A stretch of 64,000 nucleotides of DNA. It comes from Streptomyces sp. NBC_00690 (GTDB lineage: Bacteria > Actinomycetota > Actinomycetes > Streptomycetales > Streptomycetaceae). Of this stretch, positions 54,035 to 63,684 are shown one piece after another. Within the stretch, counting starts at the first letter, position 1, and every line of letters starts with the position of its first letter. A model generated the notes under the pieces. The model had not been told where the DNA came from and made no database searches. It saw only the letters and a list, made by a program, of their open reading frames with translations. The stretch covers positions 5,607,501 to 5,671,500 of the forward strand of contig NZ_CP109009.1 in assembly GCF_036226685.1 (NCBI RefSeq), written 5' to 3'. Position numbers and translations under genes: made by a program.

Positions 54035-56650
54035 GTGAGCGAGATATCTGGGTCGACAGGCAGCGTTGTATGGCAGAGCAACCCGCCTGGCTCGATCTAT
54101 GACTACATCAAGGCCGCCTCTTTTTCGATCGGCCCTGATGGTCGGATCGATCAGTGGAGTCAGCGTGCGGTAGAGCTCTTCGGCCTGACAGCCGCCGAGG
54201 TCAGGGGCAGGGACCCGATCGAGGTCTTCGTCCCGGCGCAGCTGCGCCCGCACGGCCGGCGGCAGGTGTCGGAGATCCTTGACGGCAAGGAGTGGACGGG
54301 ACTCGTCCCCTATCGATTGCCGGGATCCGAAGGCGCCCAAGGGGTAGCCGAGATCTATGTGATGCCCAGTGAGACGGAGACGGGTGCCCGAGCGGCCCTC
54401 TGCATCGTCGTCGATGTCCAAGCACTGCGCCGGATCGAAACCGATCTCGCTGCATCGCAGGCCATTTTCGGCCAATCCCCCTTTGGCTTTCTCCTCTTCG
54501 GCACCGACCTCAAGGTGCAGCGCGCCAACCAGCGCTTCGCCACCATCTTCGGCGGAACCGCCGAAGAGCACCGAGGCCGGACCGTCTACGACTACCTCTC
54601 CCGCTCCGAAGCGGACCGGATGACCGCATCGCTGCGCAGGGTCCTCGCGACCGGTGAGCCGGCGATCGACCTGCAACTCGTCGGATCGATCCCCAACAGC
54701 AAGGACCGCAGGCACTGGTCGATCAACCTCTATCGCGTCCACAGCGGCTCCGGCCGTCCCGTCGGAGTGGCCGGTATCGGCACCGATGTCACCCGCCGCC
54801 ATGTCGCCGCCCGTGAGGCCGCCAACGCCCGCCGCAACCTCGCGATCCTCAACGAGGCGAGCGCCCGCATCGGCAACTCGCTCGATCTGGAGACGACCGC
54901 CCGCGAACTGCTCGACGTCGCCGTTCCCGGATTCTGCGACCTCGCGTCCGTGGACCTCTACCAGGGGCTGCTCACCGGCGAGGAAGCCCCGCCCGGCCGC
55001 TGGGACTCCCCGCGCGCCGAGGGCGCCGGCGCGGGCACCGCCACCCTGCGGCGCGTCGCCTTCGCGAGCGCCGTCTCCGACGCACCCCTGATCACGACAC
55101 CGGGCTGCGGCTCCCGCGGCAACACCCCCACCTCCGTGGGGGAGGTCCACCGCTACGCCTTCAACTCGCCGTGCGCCAACGCCCTGCGTGCAGCCCGTGT
55201 CCAGTTGATACCCGGCGAAGAAGGCAGCCTCGTGCAGTCCACGCTCGCCGTGCCGATGATGGCCCATGACACCGTCGTCGGACTGGTGCAGTTCTCCCGG
55301 GCCAAGGGGAGCGAGCCCTTCGGGGATCGGGACCGGGCACTGGCGACCGAGCTCGCCGCCCGCGCCGCGGTCTGCATCGACAACGCCCGCCTCTACCGCA
55401 GGGAGCACGAGCGGGCGCTGATCCTCCAACGCAGCCTCCTGCCGCCCGGTGACCCCGAGGCCGCCGGTCTGGACATTGCCTGTCGCTACCTCCCCGGCAA
55501 CACCGCGACCGAGGTCGGCGGAGACTGGTTCGACGTCATCGAACTGCCCGGTCACCGCACCGCACTCGTCATCGGTGATGTGATGGGGCGGGGGCTGCGG
55601 GCGGCGGTGGCCATGGGCGAACTGCGGACCGCGGTCAGGACCCTGGCGCTGCTCGATCTGGAACCGGCCGAGGTGCTCTCCGCGCTGGACGAGGTCGCCC
55701 GGGGGCTCGGCAGCCCCATCGGTGCCCAGCAGTCCGCACGCGTCGCCCACAAGTCCCGTGAGGCGGACCTCGCCGAGGTCTACCTCGCCACCTGCGTCTA
55801 TGCCGTCTACGACCCCGTCACCCGGCGGTGCACCTTCGCCAACGCGGGGCATCTGCCTCCCATCCTCGTCGAACCGGGCGAAGAGGCCCTGCTGCTCGAC
55901 GTACCGCCGGGGATGCCGCTGGGCGTCGGTGGCGAACCCTTCGAAGAGGTCGAGGTCGAGCTCCCGGAAGGGGCACTCCTCGCCCTCTACACCGACGGCC
56001 TCGTCGAGTCCCGCGAACAGCCCCTCGATGACGGGCTGCGCGCCTTCCGCACTGCCCTGACCGGTCCTTCCCGGCCCGCACCGGGGCACCGCTCGCCCGC
56101 AGTGATTCGCCCCGCAGACGTCTCCAAGTCGTTGGAGGACGTCTGCGACCATGTGCTGAACACGCTCGACACCCGGCATGGCGAGGACGACATCGCTCTG
56201 CTGATGGCCCAGGTGCAGGGGCTGCCCAGCGAAGCGGTCGGCGACTGGCGACTGCCGCGGGAGCCGCGCTCGGTCGGCCGCGCCCGTGAACTGACCCGGG
56301 GCCAACTGCTCACCTGGGACCTCGAAGCGCTGGTCGACACCGTCGAACTGCTGGTGAGCGAGCTGGTGACCAATGCCCTGAGGTACGGCGAAGGCGAGAT
56401 CCGACTGCGACTGCTGCGCGATCGCACCCTGGTCTGCGAGGTCTGGGACGCCGGTCTCGTACAGCCGCGACGCCGACGCGCACGGGACACCGACGAAGGC
56501 GGTCGGGGCCTCCAACTGGTGGGCATGCTCAGCGCCGGCTGGGGGTCGCGCCGGACTCCGCGCGGCAAGACCGTCTGGTTCGAACTCGCCCTGCCGGACG
56601 ACGGGCCGAGCGCCGAACCCACGGTGGAGCAGTTGCTGAGCATGTTCTGA
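54035..56650 (+). CDS. Multi-domain SpoIIE-type phosphatase (PAS, PAS, GAF, PP2C, HATPase)
   Basis: An 871-residue sensor phosphatase. Two PAS domains come first (residues about 20-125 and 135-255, the second with FLLFGTDLKVQRANQRFATI and WSINLYRVHSGSGRPVGVAG). A GAF domain spans about 270-460. The PP2C/SpoIIE core has EVGGDWFDVIELPGHRTALV, IGDVMGRGLRAAVAMG and [14 protein letters not shown]. The C-terminal HATPase has VSELVTNALRYGEGE and [23 protein letters not shown] 54035 after GGAGGGGAC. It integrates signals into an anti-anti-sigma phosphorylation state; the target sigma factor is unknown. Confidence 0.93.
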   Translation: MSEISGSTGSVVWQSNPPGSIYDYIKAASFSIGPDGRIDQWSQRAVELFGLTAAEVRGRDPIEVFVPAQLRPHGRRQVSEILDGKEWTGLVPYRLPGSEGAQGVAEIYVMPSETETGARAALCIVVDVQALRRIETDLAASQAIFGQSPFGFLLFGTDLKVQRANQRFATIFGGTAEEHRGRTVYDYLSRSEADRMTASLRRVLATGEPAIDLQLVGSIPNSKDRRHWSINLYRVHSGSGRPVGVAGIGTDVTRRHVAAREAANARRNLAILNEASARIGNSLDLETTARELLDVAVPGFCDLASVDLYQGLLTGEEAPPGRWDSPRAEGAGAGTATLRRVAFASAVSDAPLITTPGCGSRGNTPTSVGEVHRYAFNSPCANALRAARVQLIPGEEGSLVQSTLAVPMMAHDTVVGLVQFSRAKGSEPFGDRDRALATELAARAAVCIDNARLYRREHERALILQRSLLPPGDPEAAGLDIACRYLPGNTATEVGGDWFDVIELPGHRTALVIGDVMGRGLRAAVAMGELRTAVRTLALLDLEPAEVLSALDEVARGLGSPIGAQQSARVAHKSREADLAEVYLATCVYAVYDPVTRRCTFANAGHLPPILVEPGEEALLLDVPPGMPLGVGGEPFEEVEVELPEGALLALYTDGLVESREQPLDDGLRAFRTALTGPSRPAPGHRSPAVIRPADVSKSLEDVCDHVLNTLDTRHGEDDIALLMAQVQGLPSEAVGDWRLPREPRSVGRARELTRGQLLTWDLEALVDTVELLVSELVTNALRYGEGEIRLRLLRDRTLVCEVWDAGLVQPRRRRARDTDEGGRGLQLVGMLSAGWGSRRTPRGKTVWFELALPDDGPSAEPTVEQLLSMF

Positions 56651-56670
56651 GGAGTCCCGCCACCACCGAA

Positions 56671-56710
56671 GGGCTCGCCGGAGCACGGTCCCCGGCCATC
56701 CAGCGAGCCC
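56671..56710. terminator. Possible terminator between the phosphatase and pspA genes
   Basis: GGGCTCGC and GCGAGCCC pair around 24 bases that contain a short inner CCGG/CCGG pairing. It is in the right place between convergent genes. Confidence 0.5.
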
Positions 56711-56787
56711 GGGACCGCAGCCCTCCCGGGCATCCTGCAACGGACCGCCCACCGCACGGCCACGCCACCCGCAAACGAGGAGCCGTG

Positions 56788-57501
56788 CTAGGACGCCGCC
56801 TTGAGGGCGGCCAGTCGGGCCTCCACCTCCGCCGTGTCCCCGAGGCTGTCCAACTGCTCGAACTGGGCGTCCAGCGATGACGCGGCCAACTCCTTTTTGC
56901 CCAGCGCTCTGGCCTCCTCGCGGCGCACCTTGTCCTCGAACCGTGAGATCTCGCTGCTGGGATCGAGCACATCGATGCTCTTCACCGCGTCCATCATCTG
57001 GTTCTGCGCATAGGCCGTTCGCGAACGGGCCACCAACTCGTCCCGCTTCGACTGGAGCTCCCCGAGCTTGATCTTCATCTCGTCGAGTCCGACCTTCAAT
57101 TTCTCGACGATGTCCGTCTGCGAGGCGATGGTCGGCTCCGCCGTGCGTGCCTCCTTCTCGGACTGCAACTGCCGCTGAAGGGCCACCTTGGCGAGCCGGT
57201 CGAAGGTGTCCGCCTCCGCGCTCTGGCCCTCGGCCCTCAATCCATCGGCCTTCTTGCTGGCGGCCAGCGCCTTGTCGCCCCACTCCCGCGACGCGGCCAC
57301 ATCCTCCTTGTGGTCCTGCTCCATCAGCCGCAGATTGCCGATGGTGCCCGCCACCGCCTGCTCCGCCTCGCTGATGTTGTTGGTGTAGTCCCTGATCAGC
57401 TGGTCGAGCATTTTCTGCGGATCCTCCGCCTGGTCGATCAGCGCATTGATGTTGGCCTTCGCCAACTGGGTCACCCTGCCGAGGATCGTCTGCTTGGTCA
57501 T
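56788..57501 (-). CDS. pspA: PspA/IM30 family membrane-stress protein
   Basis: A 237-residue, almost entirely helical protein matching PspA: TILGRVTQLAKANINALIDQ then AEDPQKMLDQLIRDYTNNIS at the N-terminus, long coiled coils through LKVGLDEMKIKLGELQSKRD, and a C-terminal helix. It should oligomerise on the inner membrane face and support it under stress. ATG 57501 follows GGAGATGCGCC. The frame stays open upstream through an 18-base tandem repeat, but the ribosome-binding site favours this start. The TPM-domain gene lies upstream on the same strand. Confidence 0.95.
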   Translation of the reverse strand: MTKQTILGRVTQLAKANINALIDQAEDPQKMLDQLIRDYTNNISEAEQAVAGTIGNLRLMEQDHKEDVAASREWGDKALAASKKADGLRAEGQSAEADTFDRLAKVALQRQLQSEKEARTAEPTIASQTDIVEKLKVGLDEMKIKLGELQSKRDELVARSRTAYAQNQMMDAVKSIDVLDPSSEISRFEDKVRREEARALGKKELAASSLDAQFEQLDSLGDTAEVEARLAALKAAS

Positions 57502-57872
57502 GGCGCATCTCCTTGAAGGGGGTGCTGGATGCCTTCCAGCGGTGGCTTCCTCGCCCGTCGTGCGGGCTGTGGACGAACGCGGCCTTCCCATGGGACTTCG
57601 GCCCGCCGAGCGGACGGCGCCCATCGAGCGGACGGCGCCCGCCGAGCGGACGGCGCCCATCGAGCGGACGGCGCCCGCCGAGCGGACGGCGCCCATCGAG
57701 CGGGCAGCCTCCGCCCCGCCCGGCACGACGACCGTCCTCCGGCCGGGCACGACGGGCGCCGCCCCGCCCGGACCCGATGCCGCCCCCGAACGGACCGGCA
57801 CCTGAAGGAGAGGAGCCAGCGCCCCGAGAGGGCTCCGCCGCACAGCCGTGCGCACAGCCGTGACGCGGTGCA
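57502..57872. repeat. Gap upstream of pspA containing a five-copy 18-base repeat
   Basis: From 57608 to 57697, GAGCGGACGGCGCCC followed alternately by ATC or GCC is repeated five times, with a partial unit after. In the pspA frame on the minus strand it would read as Arg-Ser-(Met or Ala)-Gly-Ala-Val repeats, without stop, joined to PspA. I see no start site with a ribosome-binding site before it and take it as untranslated. The rest of the gap has no supported gene. Confidence 0.9.
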
Positions 57873-59978
57873 TCAGAACCGCCCCCCACCCATCCGGCCG
57901 CGCGTGCCGCCTCCGCCGAAACTTCCGGGACCGCCGCCGAAGCCGCCCCCCATGCCGCCGCCATACCCTCCACCCCTTCCGCCGCCGAGCAGCCCGCCGA
58001 GGATGATCCCGCCGAGCACGGCGCCCCCGAGTCCCCCTCCGGCACTTCCTGCTCCTGGTACACCGCCCGGCCCGAATCGGTTCCCGAATCCCCTGACGTC
58101 GTCCTCAGCCAGGCTCTGCGCCTGTCGGGCCAGCGCATCCGCCTGCTGGGCCTCGGCGAGCGCAGCCTGAGGGTCGCCGCCGGTGCCGACGGCCGCATCC
58201 GGGCCCGCCAACTCGGCCGAGTGCGCCAGCCGGCGCTGTGCCTCCGCCAGTCGGGTCCTCGCCTCGCTGCCCACCGCACCGCGATGGGTGGTGATGTAGT
58301 CGACCGCCGCGCCGATCGATGAGCGGGCCGCGAGTGTCGCCTGCCCCAACAGCGCCCTCGCCCGTCGTCCGCCCTCCTCGTTCTCCCGCGCCCCGGCCAG
58401 CGATTCATCGAGCGCCGCATCCGCCTCCTCCACCCGTCGCAGCGCGTCGATGGGGTCGTACGGCCCGGCCGCCATTTCCGCGCGCACCTCCGCCACGACG
58501 GATTCGGCCCGCGCGATACGGCCCTGGAGCGCAGCCGTCGGCGCGCCCTGCGCCGTCCCCTTCAGCAGTCCTCCCGCTTCGGCCAGGTCGCTGTCGGTCT
58601 CGCTGAGCGCGCCGGGCAGATTTCCGGCCGCCTCGGCGAGTTCCCTGGCCCGCCGGTCGACCGCTTCCATCAGCCGGCCGGCCTGGTCCAGTGCTCCTTC
58701 GGCAGCTCGCACATGGACGGCGGCGGAGCCCTTGTCGCCGGCTTCGATCGAGGTACGGGCCTGATCGAGTGCGCCCCGCGCGAAGACCAGTCGCTCCTTG
58801 GCCTGGTCGGCGTCGGCACCGACCGGCGAGGATGCCGAAGGCGCGTACCGCTCCCGCATCACGGACAGCGTCGCCTCGGTCGTGATGACCCGCCCGTCGA
58901 GGTCGGCGAAGGCGGCGTCCGCGGCGGCCAGCGCCTGTGGGGCGTTCTGCTCCAGGGCACGCAGTCGGTCGAAGGCTTCCGCCTCGGCGTCCAACCGCCG
59001 ATTGGCGTCGGTGCACCGGGAGAGGATCTCGTCCAGCATGTGCCGTCGGGTGTCGTCGTCCTCGGGATGGGCGTCGTCGAGTTGCTGGCGCAGCCGGAAG
59101 GCCGCGGTCAACTCCTCCCTGGCGTACGTCACCGCCTCCTGGAAGGGCCTGGCTGCGGCGTCTCCGAACTGGGCGGCTGCGAAGCCCAACTCCTCCTGAC
59201 TGGTGCGTACGGCATCGTCCGTCTCGACGAGCGCCCGTCTGGCCTCCTGATCCAGTTCGGGCAGCGGCGTGAGCGGGGGAGCGCCGGGAGCGCCACCACT
59301 GGTCCAGCCCTGACCGCCCTGCGGAGTGGTCCGGGTGGTGCTGCGCCGTCGTCGTTTCACCAGGGCGTAGGCGCCGACCGCGCCCACTGCCGCCACCAGC
59401 GCGATCGGCAGCACCAGATCGCCGGCCTGCGCGCCCGCGGACGATCCACCGGGGTCCGGATCGCCGGGTCTGATGACGGGCGTGGGGACCGGTTGTCCGC
59501 TCAGTACGGCGGCATAGCCGTTCGCCGCCCCCGTTGCCGCGCCGGCCCAGTCGTTTCGTCGTAGCGGGGGTTCGATGGCCACCGCGGCGACCTCGGCGAG
59601 TTGGGCGTCCGTCATGGGCGAGTCCGCTGCCACCCAGTACGCGTATTGCCGGTCGTGGGTGGCCACCGCGAGCAGGGCGTCGTTCTGTCCGAGGCCGTTG
59701 CGCTGTGCGGTGGCGTCGGCCCAGTCCTGGGGAGAACGGCCGGAGAAGTCCCTCACGTAGACGGCGAAGAGTTGCAGCCGCTCTTGGCGGTCGAGCCGTT
59801 CGAGGGCTTGGACGACGTCGGAGCGTCGGTCACCGAGTGCGTCCACCCGGTCGGTGATCTGGCCCTCGCGTGCCAGGGCGACGGGGTCGTCGGCCCGAGC
59901 GGTCGGTCCGGCGGGCACGATCAGCCACCATGCCGCCACCCACACGGCCAGCAGCATTCGGAGGGCTATTCGGCTCAC
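57873..59978 (-). CDS. TPM-domain membrane protein with coiled coil and Gly-rich tail
   Basis: About 701 residues. A signal-anchor (MLLAVWVAAWWLIVPAGP) precedes an extracytoplasmic TPM_phosphatase domain (ITDRVDALGDRRSDVVQALE, DFSGRSPQDWADATAQRNGL, NDALLAVATHDRQYAYWVA). A membrane helix follows (VLPIALVAAVGAVGAYALV), then about 380 residues of cytoplasmic coiled coil and a Gly-rich end (GGGRGGGYGGGMGGGFGGG). Start uncertain: no ribosome-binding site stands out; GTG 59978 is my choice. Upstream of pspA on the same strand, it is probably part of the same membrane-stress unit. Confidence 0.85.
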   Translation of the reverse strand: MSRIALRMLLAVWVAAWWLIVPAGPTARADDPVALAREGQITDRVDALGDRRSDVVQALERLDRQERLQLFAVYVRDFSGRSPQDWADATAQRNGLGQNDALLAVATHDRQYAYWVAADSPMTDAQLAEVAAVAIEPPLRRNDWAGAATGAANGYAAVLSGQPVPTPVIRPGDPDPGGSSAGAQAGDLVLPIALVAAVGAVGAYALVKRRRRSTTRTTPQGGQGWTSGGAPGAPPLTPLPELDQEARRALVETDDAVRTSQEELGFAAAQFGDAAARPFQEAVTYAREELTAAFRLRQQLDDAHPEDDDTRRHMLDEILSRCTDANRRLDAEAEAFDRLRALEQNAPQALAAADAAFADLDGRVITTEATLSVMRERYAPSASSPVGADADQAKERLVFARGALDQARTSIEAGDKGSAAVHVRAAEGALDQAGRLMEAVDRRARELAEAAGNLPGALSETDSDLAEAGGLLKGTAQGAPTAALQGRIARAESVVAEVRAEMAAGPYDPIDALRRVEEADAALDESLAGARENEEGGRRARALLGQATLAARSSIGAAVDYITTHRGAVGSEARTRLAEAQRRLAHSAELAGPDAAVGTGGDPQAALAEAQQADALARQAQSLAEDDVRGFGNRFGPGGVPGAGSAGGGLGGAVLGGIILGGLLGGGRGGGYGGGMGGGFGGGPGSFGGGGTRGRMGGGRF

Positions 59979-60062
59979 GTTTGGGAGGCTATGCCCGGCT
60001 TTTACGGTCCGCGACCCGATCACGGCCAGACGGGGTAGCCGACCCTTGCGGGTACGGAGAGA

Positions 60063-60100
60063 GCCGCGCCCCGGAGTCCCAGCAGGCCCCGGGGCACGGC
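60063..60100 (-). terminator. Terminator of the sdh operon
   Basis: GCCG-GCCCCGG and CCGGGGC-CGGC pair as a 12-position stem with one mismatch, just after the sdhB stop codon on the minus strand. Confidence 0.75.
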
Positions 60101-60107
60101 CCTCGGC

Positions 60108-60902
60108 TCAGTCCCGGCTGCCTCCCCGCCGACCGATCTTGCTGCCGAGCCACACCAGCGGGTCGTACTTGCGGTCCACCGCCCGTTCCTTCAGCGGAAT
60201 GAGCGCATTGTCAGTGATCTTGATGCCCTCGGGACAGACCTCGGTACAACACTTGGTGATGTTGCAGTAGCCGAGACCATGTTCGTCCTGTGCGGTCTTC
60301 TTGCGGTCGAGGCCGGCCTGTGCGGCGGCGTCCAGCGGATGCATGTCCAACTCGGCCACCCGCATCAGGAACCTCGGCCCGGCGAACGCCTCCTTGTTCT
60401 CCTCGTGGTCCCGCACCACATGGCAGGTGTCCTGACACAGGAAGCACTCGATGCACTTGCGGAACTCCTGCGAGCGGTCCACGTCCACCTGCTGCATCCG
60501 GTACTCGCCCGCCGCCACCCCTGGAGGCGGTACGAAGGACGGCACCTCACGCGCCTTGGTGTAGTTGAAGGACACGTCCGTCACCAGATCGCGCACCACG
60601 GGGAACGCCCGCAACGGCGTCACGGTGATCGTCTCCTCGCGCGTGAAGACGGACATCCGCGTCATGCACAGCAGCCGTGGCCGACCGTTGATCTCGGCAC
60701 TGCACGAACCGCACTTGCCGGCCTTGCAGTTCCAGCGGACCGCGAGGTCGGACGCCTGGGTGGCCTGGAGCCGATGGATGATGTCGAGCACCACCTCACC
60801 TTCGTGGACCTCGACGGCATAGTCCTCCAACTGCCCGCCGTCCTGGTCGCCCCGCCACACCCGGAAGCGCGCCGTGTACTGGGTCGAAGCCGTCGCACTC
60901 AC
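60108..60902 (-). CDS. sdhB: Succinate dehydrogenase iron-sulfur subunit
   Basis: A 264-residue SdhB. The 2Fe-2S site is WNCKAGKCGSCSAEINGRPR then LLC; the 4Fe-4S and 3Fe-4S sites are in CIECFLCQDTCHVV and CNITKCCTEVCPEGI. The C-terminus extends past the last cluster with a basic tail. GTG 60902 overlaps the sdhA stop as GTGA. It carries electrons from FAD to the membrane quinone site. Third enzyme gene of the operon. Confidence 0.95.
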   Translation of the reverse strand: MSATASTQYTARFRVWRGDQDGGQLEDYAVEVHEGEVVLDIIHRLQATQASDLAVRWNCKAGKCGSCSAEINGRPRLLCMTRMSVFTREETITVTPLRAFPVVRDLVTDVSFNYTKAREVPSFVPPPGVAAGEYRMQQVDVDRSQEFRKCIECFLCQDTCHVVRDHEENKEAFAGPRFLMRVAELDMHPLDAAAQAGLDRKKTAQDEHGLGYCNITKCCTEVCPEGIKITDNALIPLKERAVDRKYDPLVWLGSKIGRRGGSRD

Positions 60903-62824
60903 TGGTAGAGCTCCTCTTCGGAGAGGTACTTGACCAGCTCTTCCTTCTCGAAGAGAGCGAGCAGGTCCGGGCGGATGGGTTCGGTGGCCTTGCGCTCCAG
61001 GGCGATCTGCCCCTGGCGAGGATCGGCCGCCGGTTTCCCGGTGGGATCGGCCAGTCGGCACAGCAGATTCACCGGCCGCCACTCGCGTTCCATCGTGGGA
61101 CAGTCCTCACGGGTGTGGCCGCCGCGGCTCTCGGTGCGTTCCAGCGCCGCCCGGGCGATGCACTCGCTGACCAGCAGCATGTTCCGCAGGTCCAGCGAGA
61201 GGTGCCAGCCCGGGTTGAACTGGCGGTGCCCTTCGACCCCCGCCCGACGCGCCCGGCCGCGCAGCTCACCGAGCTTGTCCAGCGCCGCTTCCATCTCCCC
61301 GCCCCGCCGGATGATGCCGACTAGGTCGTTCATCGTCTGCTGGAGCTCTTGGTGGAGCGTGTACGGATTCTCCGGCTGTGCTCCGCCCGGCTGCGGCTCG
61401 GCCTGGAAGGGCCGCAGGGCCTCGGTGGCCGCCGCTTCGATCTGGGCCTCGTCCACGGTGGGGCGGGAGGTGCGTGCCGCGGCGTGCTCGGCAGCGTGCA
61501 GCCCCGCGCGACGGCCGAAGACCAGCAGGTCGGAGAGGGAGTTGCCGCCCAGTCGGTTGGAGCCGTGCATACCGCCTGCGACCTCGCCCGCCGCGAACAG
61601 CCCTGGCACGCCGAGAGCTGCTGCGCTCTCGGATTCAACCGCGATCCCGCCCATCACGTAGTGGCAGGTGGGACCCACTTCCATGGCCTCGGCGGTGATG
61701 TCCACGTCGGCGAGTTCCTTGAACTGGTGGTACATCGACGGCAGTCGGCGCCGGATGACATCGGCAGGCATCCGGGTCGACACATCGAGGAACACTCCAC
61801 CGTGCGGTGAACCGCGGCCGGCCTTCACCTCGGAGTTGATGGCTCGGGCCACCTCGTCACGGGGCAGCAGTTCCGGAGGCCGGCGGTTGTTGTCCGGGTC
61901 CTCGTACCAGCGGTCGCCCTCCTCCTCCGACTGCGCGTACTTCTCCTTGAAGACGTCGGGGATGTAGTTGAACATGAACCGCTTGCCCTCGGAGTTGCGC
62001 AGCACTCCGCCGTCGCCGCGGACCGACTCGGTGACGAGGATGCCCTTCACCGACGGCGGCCAGACCATGCCCGTCGGGTGGAACTGCACGAACTCCATGT
62101 TGAGCAGCGGTGCGCCCGCGAGCAGTGCCAGCGCGTGCCCGTCGCCCGTGTACTCCCAGGAGTTGGACGTCACCTTGAAGGACTTGCCGATGCCGCCCGT
62201 GGCGAGCACGACGGCGGGTGCCTCCAGGACGAAGAAGCGGCCGGTCTCTCGCTCGTAGCAGAAGGTGCCGGAGACGTGCTCGCCGTCCTTGAGCACCCGG
62301 GTGACCGTGCACTCCTGGAAGACCTTCAGCCGTGCCTCGTAGTCGCCGAACTCAGCCTTGTCCTCCTGCTGGAGCGAGACGATCTTCTGTTGGAGGGTGC
62401 GGATCAGTTCCAGTCCGGTGCGGTCGCCGACGTGGGCCAGTCGGGGGTACTCGTGTCCGCCGAAGTTCCGCTGGGAGATCTTCCCGTCGTGGGTGCGGTC
62501 GAACAGGGCACCCCAGGTCTCCAGCTCCCAGACCCGGTCGGGTGCCTCCTGGGCGTGGAGTTCGGCCATGCGCCACTGGTTGAGGAACTTCCCACCGCGC
62601 ATGGTGTCGCGGAAGTGCACCTTCCAGTTGTCCCCGGAGTTCACATTGCCCATCGAGGCGGCGATTCCGCCCTCGGCCATCACCGTATGGGCCTTGCCGA
62701 ACAGGGACTTGCAGATCACCGCCGTACGGGCGCCCCGCTCGCGTGCCTCGATGGCCGCCCGCAGCCCGGCGCCGCCCGCGCCGACGATCACGACGTCCCA
62801 CTGCTGTCGTTCCAACTCTGTCAT
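60899..62824 (-). CDS. sdhA: Succinate dehydrogenase flavoprotein subunit
   Basis: A 641-residue SdhA. The FAD dinucleotide fold is VVIVGAGGAGLRAAIEARER, the FAD-linking His region RNFGGHEYPRLAHVGDRTG, and the substrate-site motif ESRGGHTREDCP with MGGIAVESESAA earlier. It oxidises succinate to fumarate and feeds the fumarases encoded elsewhere in this window. ATG 62824 starts one base after the membrane subunit's stop codon. Confidence 0.96.
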   Translation of the reverse strand: MTELERQQWDVVIVGAGGAGLRAAIEARERGARTAVICKSLFGKAHTVMAEGGIAASMGNVNSGDNWKVHFRDTMRGGKFLNQWRMAELHAQEAPDRVWELETWGALFDRTHDGKISQRNFGGHEYPRLAHVGDRTGLELIRTLQQKIVSLQQEDKAEFGDYEARLKVFQECTVTRVLKDGEHVSGTFCYERETGRFFVLEAPAVVLATGGIGKSFKVTSNSWEYTGDGHALALLAGAPLLNMEFVQFHPTGMVWPPSVKGILVTESVRGDGGVLRNSEGKRFMFNYIPDVFKEKYAQSEEEGDRWYEDPDNNRRPPELLPRDEVARAINSEVKAGRGSPHGGVFLDVSTRMPADVIRRRLPSMYHQFKELADVDITAEAMEVGPTCHYVMGGIAVESESAAALGVPGLFAAGEVAGGMHGSNRLGGNSLSDLLVFGRRAGLHAAEHAAARTSRPTVDEAQIEAAATEALRPFQAEPQPGGAQPENPYTLHQELQQTMNDLVGIIRRGGEMEAALDKLGELRGRARRAGVEGHRQFNPGWHLSLDLRNMLLVSECIARAALERTESRGGHTREDCPTMEREWRPVNLLCRLADPTGKPAADPRQGQIALERKATEPIRPDLLALFEKEELVKYLSEEELYQ

Positions 62825-62825
62825 C

Positions 62826-63647
62826 TCAGAACAACCTCGGATCGTCGAAGGCACCGGACGCGATCAGATACACGTAGAAGTCGCAGAGTCCGACGCTGAT
62901 CAGCGACGCCCAGGCGAGTGGCATGTGGCGCTCGTTGAGTCGGCCGACCCAGCCCCACATGCGATAGCGCACCGGATGCTTGGAGAAGTGCTTCAGCCGG
63001 CCGCCGATGATGTGACGGCAGGAGTGGCAGGAGAGCGTGTAGGCCCAGATGAGCACGATGTTGACGAGGAAGACGAGCGTGCCGAGACCCATGTGGCCCC
63101 ACTCGTAGTTCTCGTCCCGGAAGGTGAGCACCGTGTCATAGGTGAGGATTCCGGCGACCGGAATGGCCGCGTAGAAGAAGTACCGGTGCATGTTCTGGAA
63201 GATGAGCGGGAATCGCGTCTCCCCCGAGTACTTCTTGTGGGGCTCGGCGACCGCGCAGGCCGGCGGCGAGGCCCAGAAGCCCCGGTAGTACGCCTTGCGG
63301 TAGTAGTAGCAGGTCAGCCGGAAGCCCAGGGGGAAGATCAGGATCAGCAAGGCGGGGGAGAGGCCCCACCAACTGCCGAAGATCTCCCAGTTGGGGCCGC
63401 CCTTCATGGGCTCGCAGTTCTCCGCGAGGCATGGAGAGTAGAACGGCGATACGTACGGCGCCGCGTAGTAGTCCGCGTTGGCGAATGCGCGCCATGTCGA
63501 ATAGATGATGAATGCGAGCAGCCCGCCCGCGGTCAGGGCCGGTGCGAGCCACCATCGGTCGGTCCGCAGATGGCGGGGGCCGATGGCGGCACGCGTGGGG
63601 CCGTGCACGCCGGTATGGACTTGTGTCGGTTCGGTACCAGTGGCCAA
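62826..63647 (-). CDS. sdhC: Succinate dehydrogenase five-helix membrane subunit
   Basis: A 273-residue membrane anchor with five predicted helices (LAPALTAGGLLAFIIYSTWR, WGLSPALLILIFPLGFRL, YFFYAAIPVAGILTYDTVL, GTLVFLVNIVLIWAYTLSCH, LAWASLISVGLCDFYVYLIA). The single-gene, five-helix anchor with no SdhD matches the Sdh1 type I know from mycobacteria rather than the SdhC/SdhD type. Cys and His residues (CYYYRKAYYRGFW, CHSCRHIIGGRLKH) could bind cofactors. The start is TTG 63647, six bases after AGGAG. Confidence 0.88.
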   Translation of the reverse strand: MATGTEPTQVHTGVHGPTRAAIGPRHLRTDRWWLAPALTAGGLLAFIIYSTWRAFANADYYAAPYVSPFYSPCLAENCEPMKGGPNWEIFGSWWGLSPALLILIFPLGFRLTCYYYRKAYYRGFWASPPACAVAEPHKKYSGETRFPLIFQNMHRYFFYAAIPVAGILTYDTVLTFRDENYEWGHMGLGTLVFLVNIVLIWAYTLSCHSCRHIIGGRLKHFSKHPVRYRMWGWVGRLNERHMPLAWASLISVGLCDFYVYLIASGAFDDPRLF

Positions 63648-63684
63648 CGAGGTCTCCTAGGGCCTGCCTTTCGGCCAGGCCGGA

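Noticed and set aside
57502..57873. PspA starting at 57873 with a long repetitive N-terminus
   Set aside because: GGAGATGCGCC before ATG 57501 and the family's normal N-terminus favour the short form, though the extension is recorded as a finding.
53351..58420. Very long minus-strand open frame (over 1,600 codons)
   Set aside because: It is antisense to the RsbW-like and PAS/GAF phosphatase genes and has shadow-like composition; the real genes show intact catalytic motifs.
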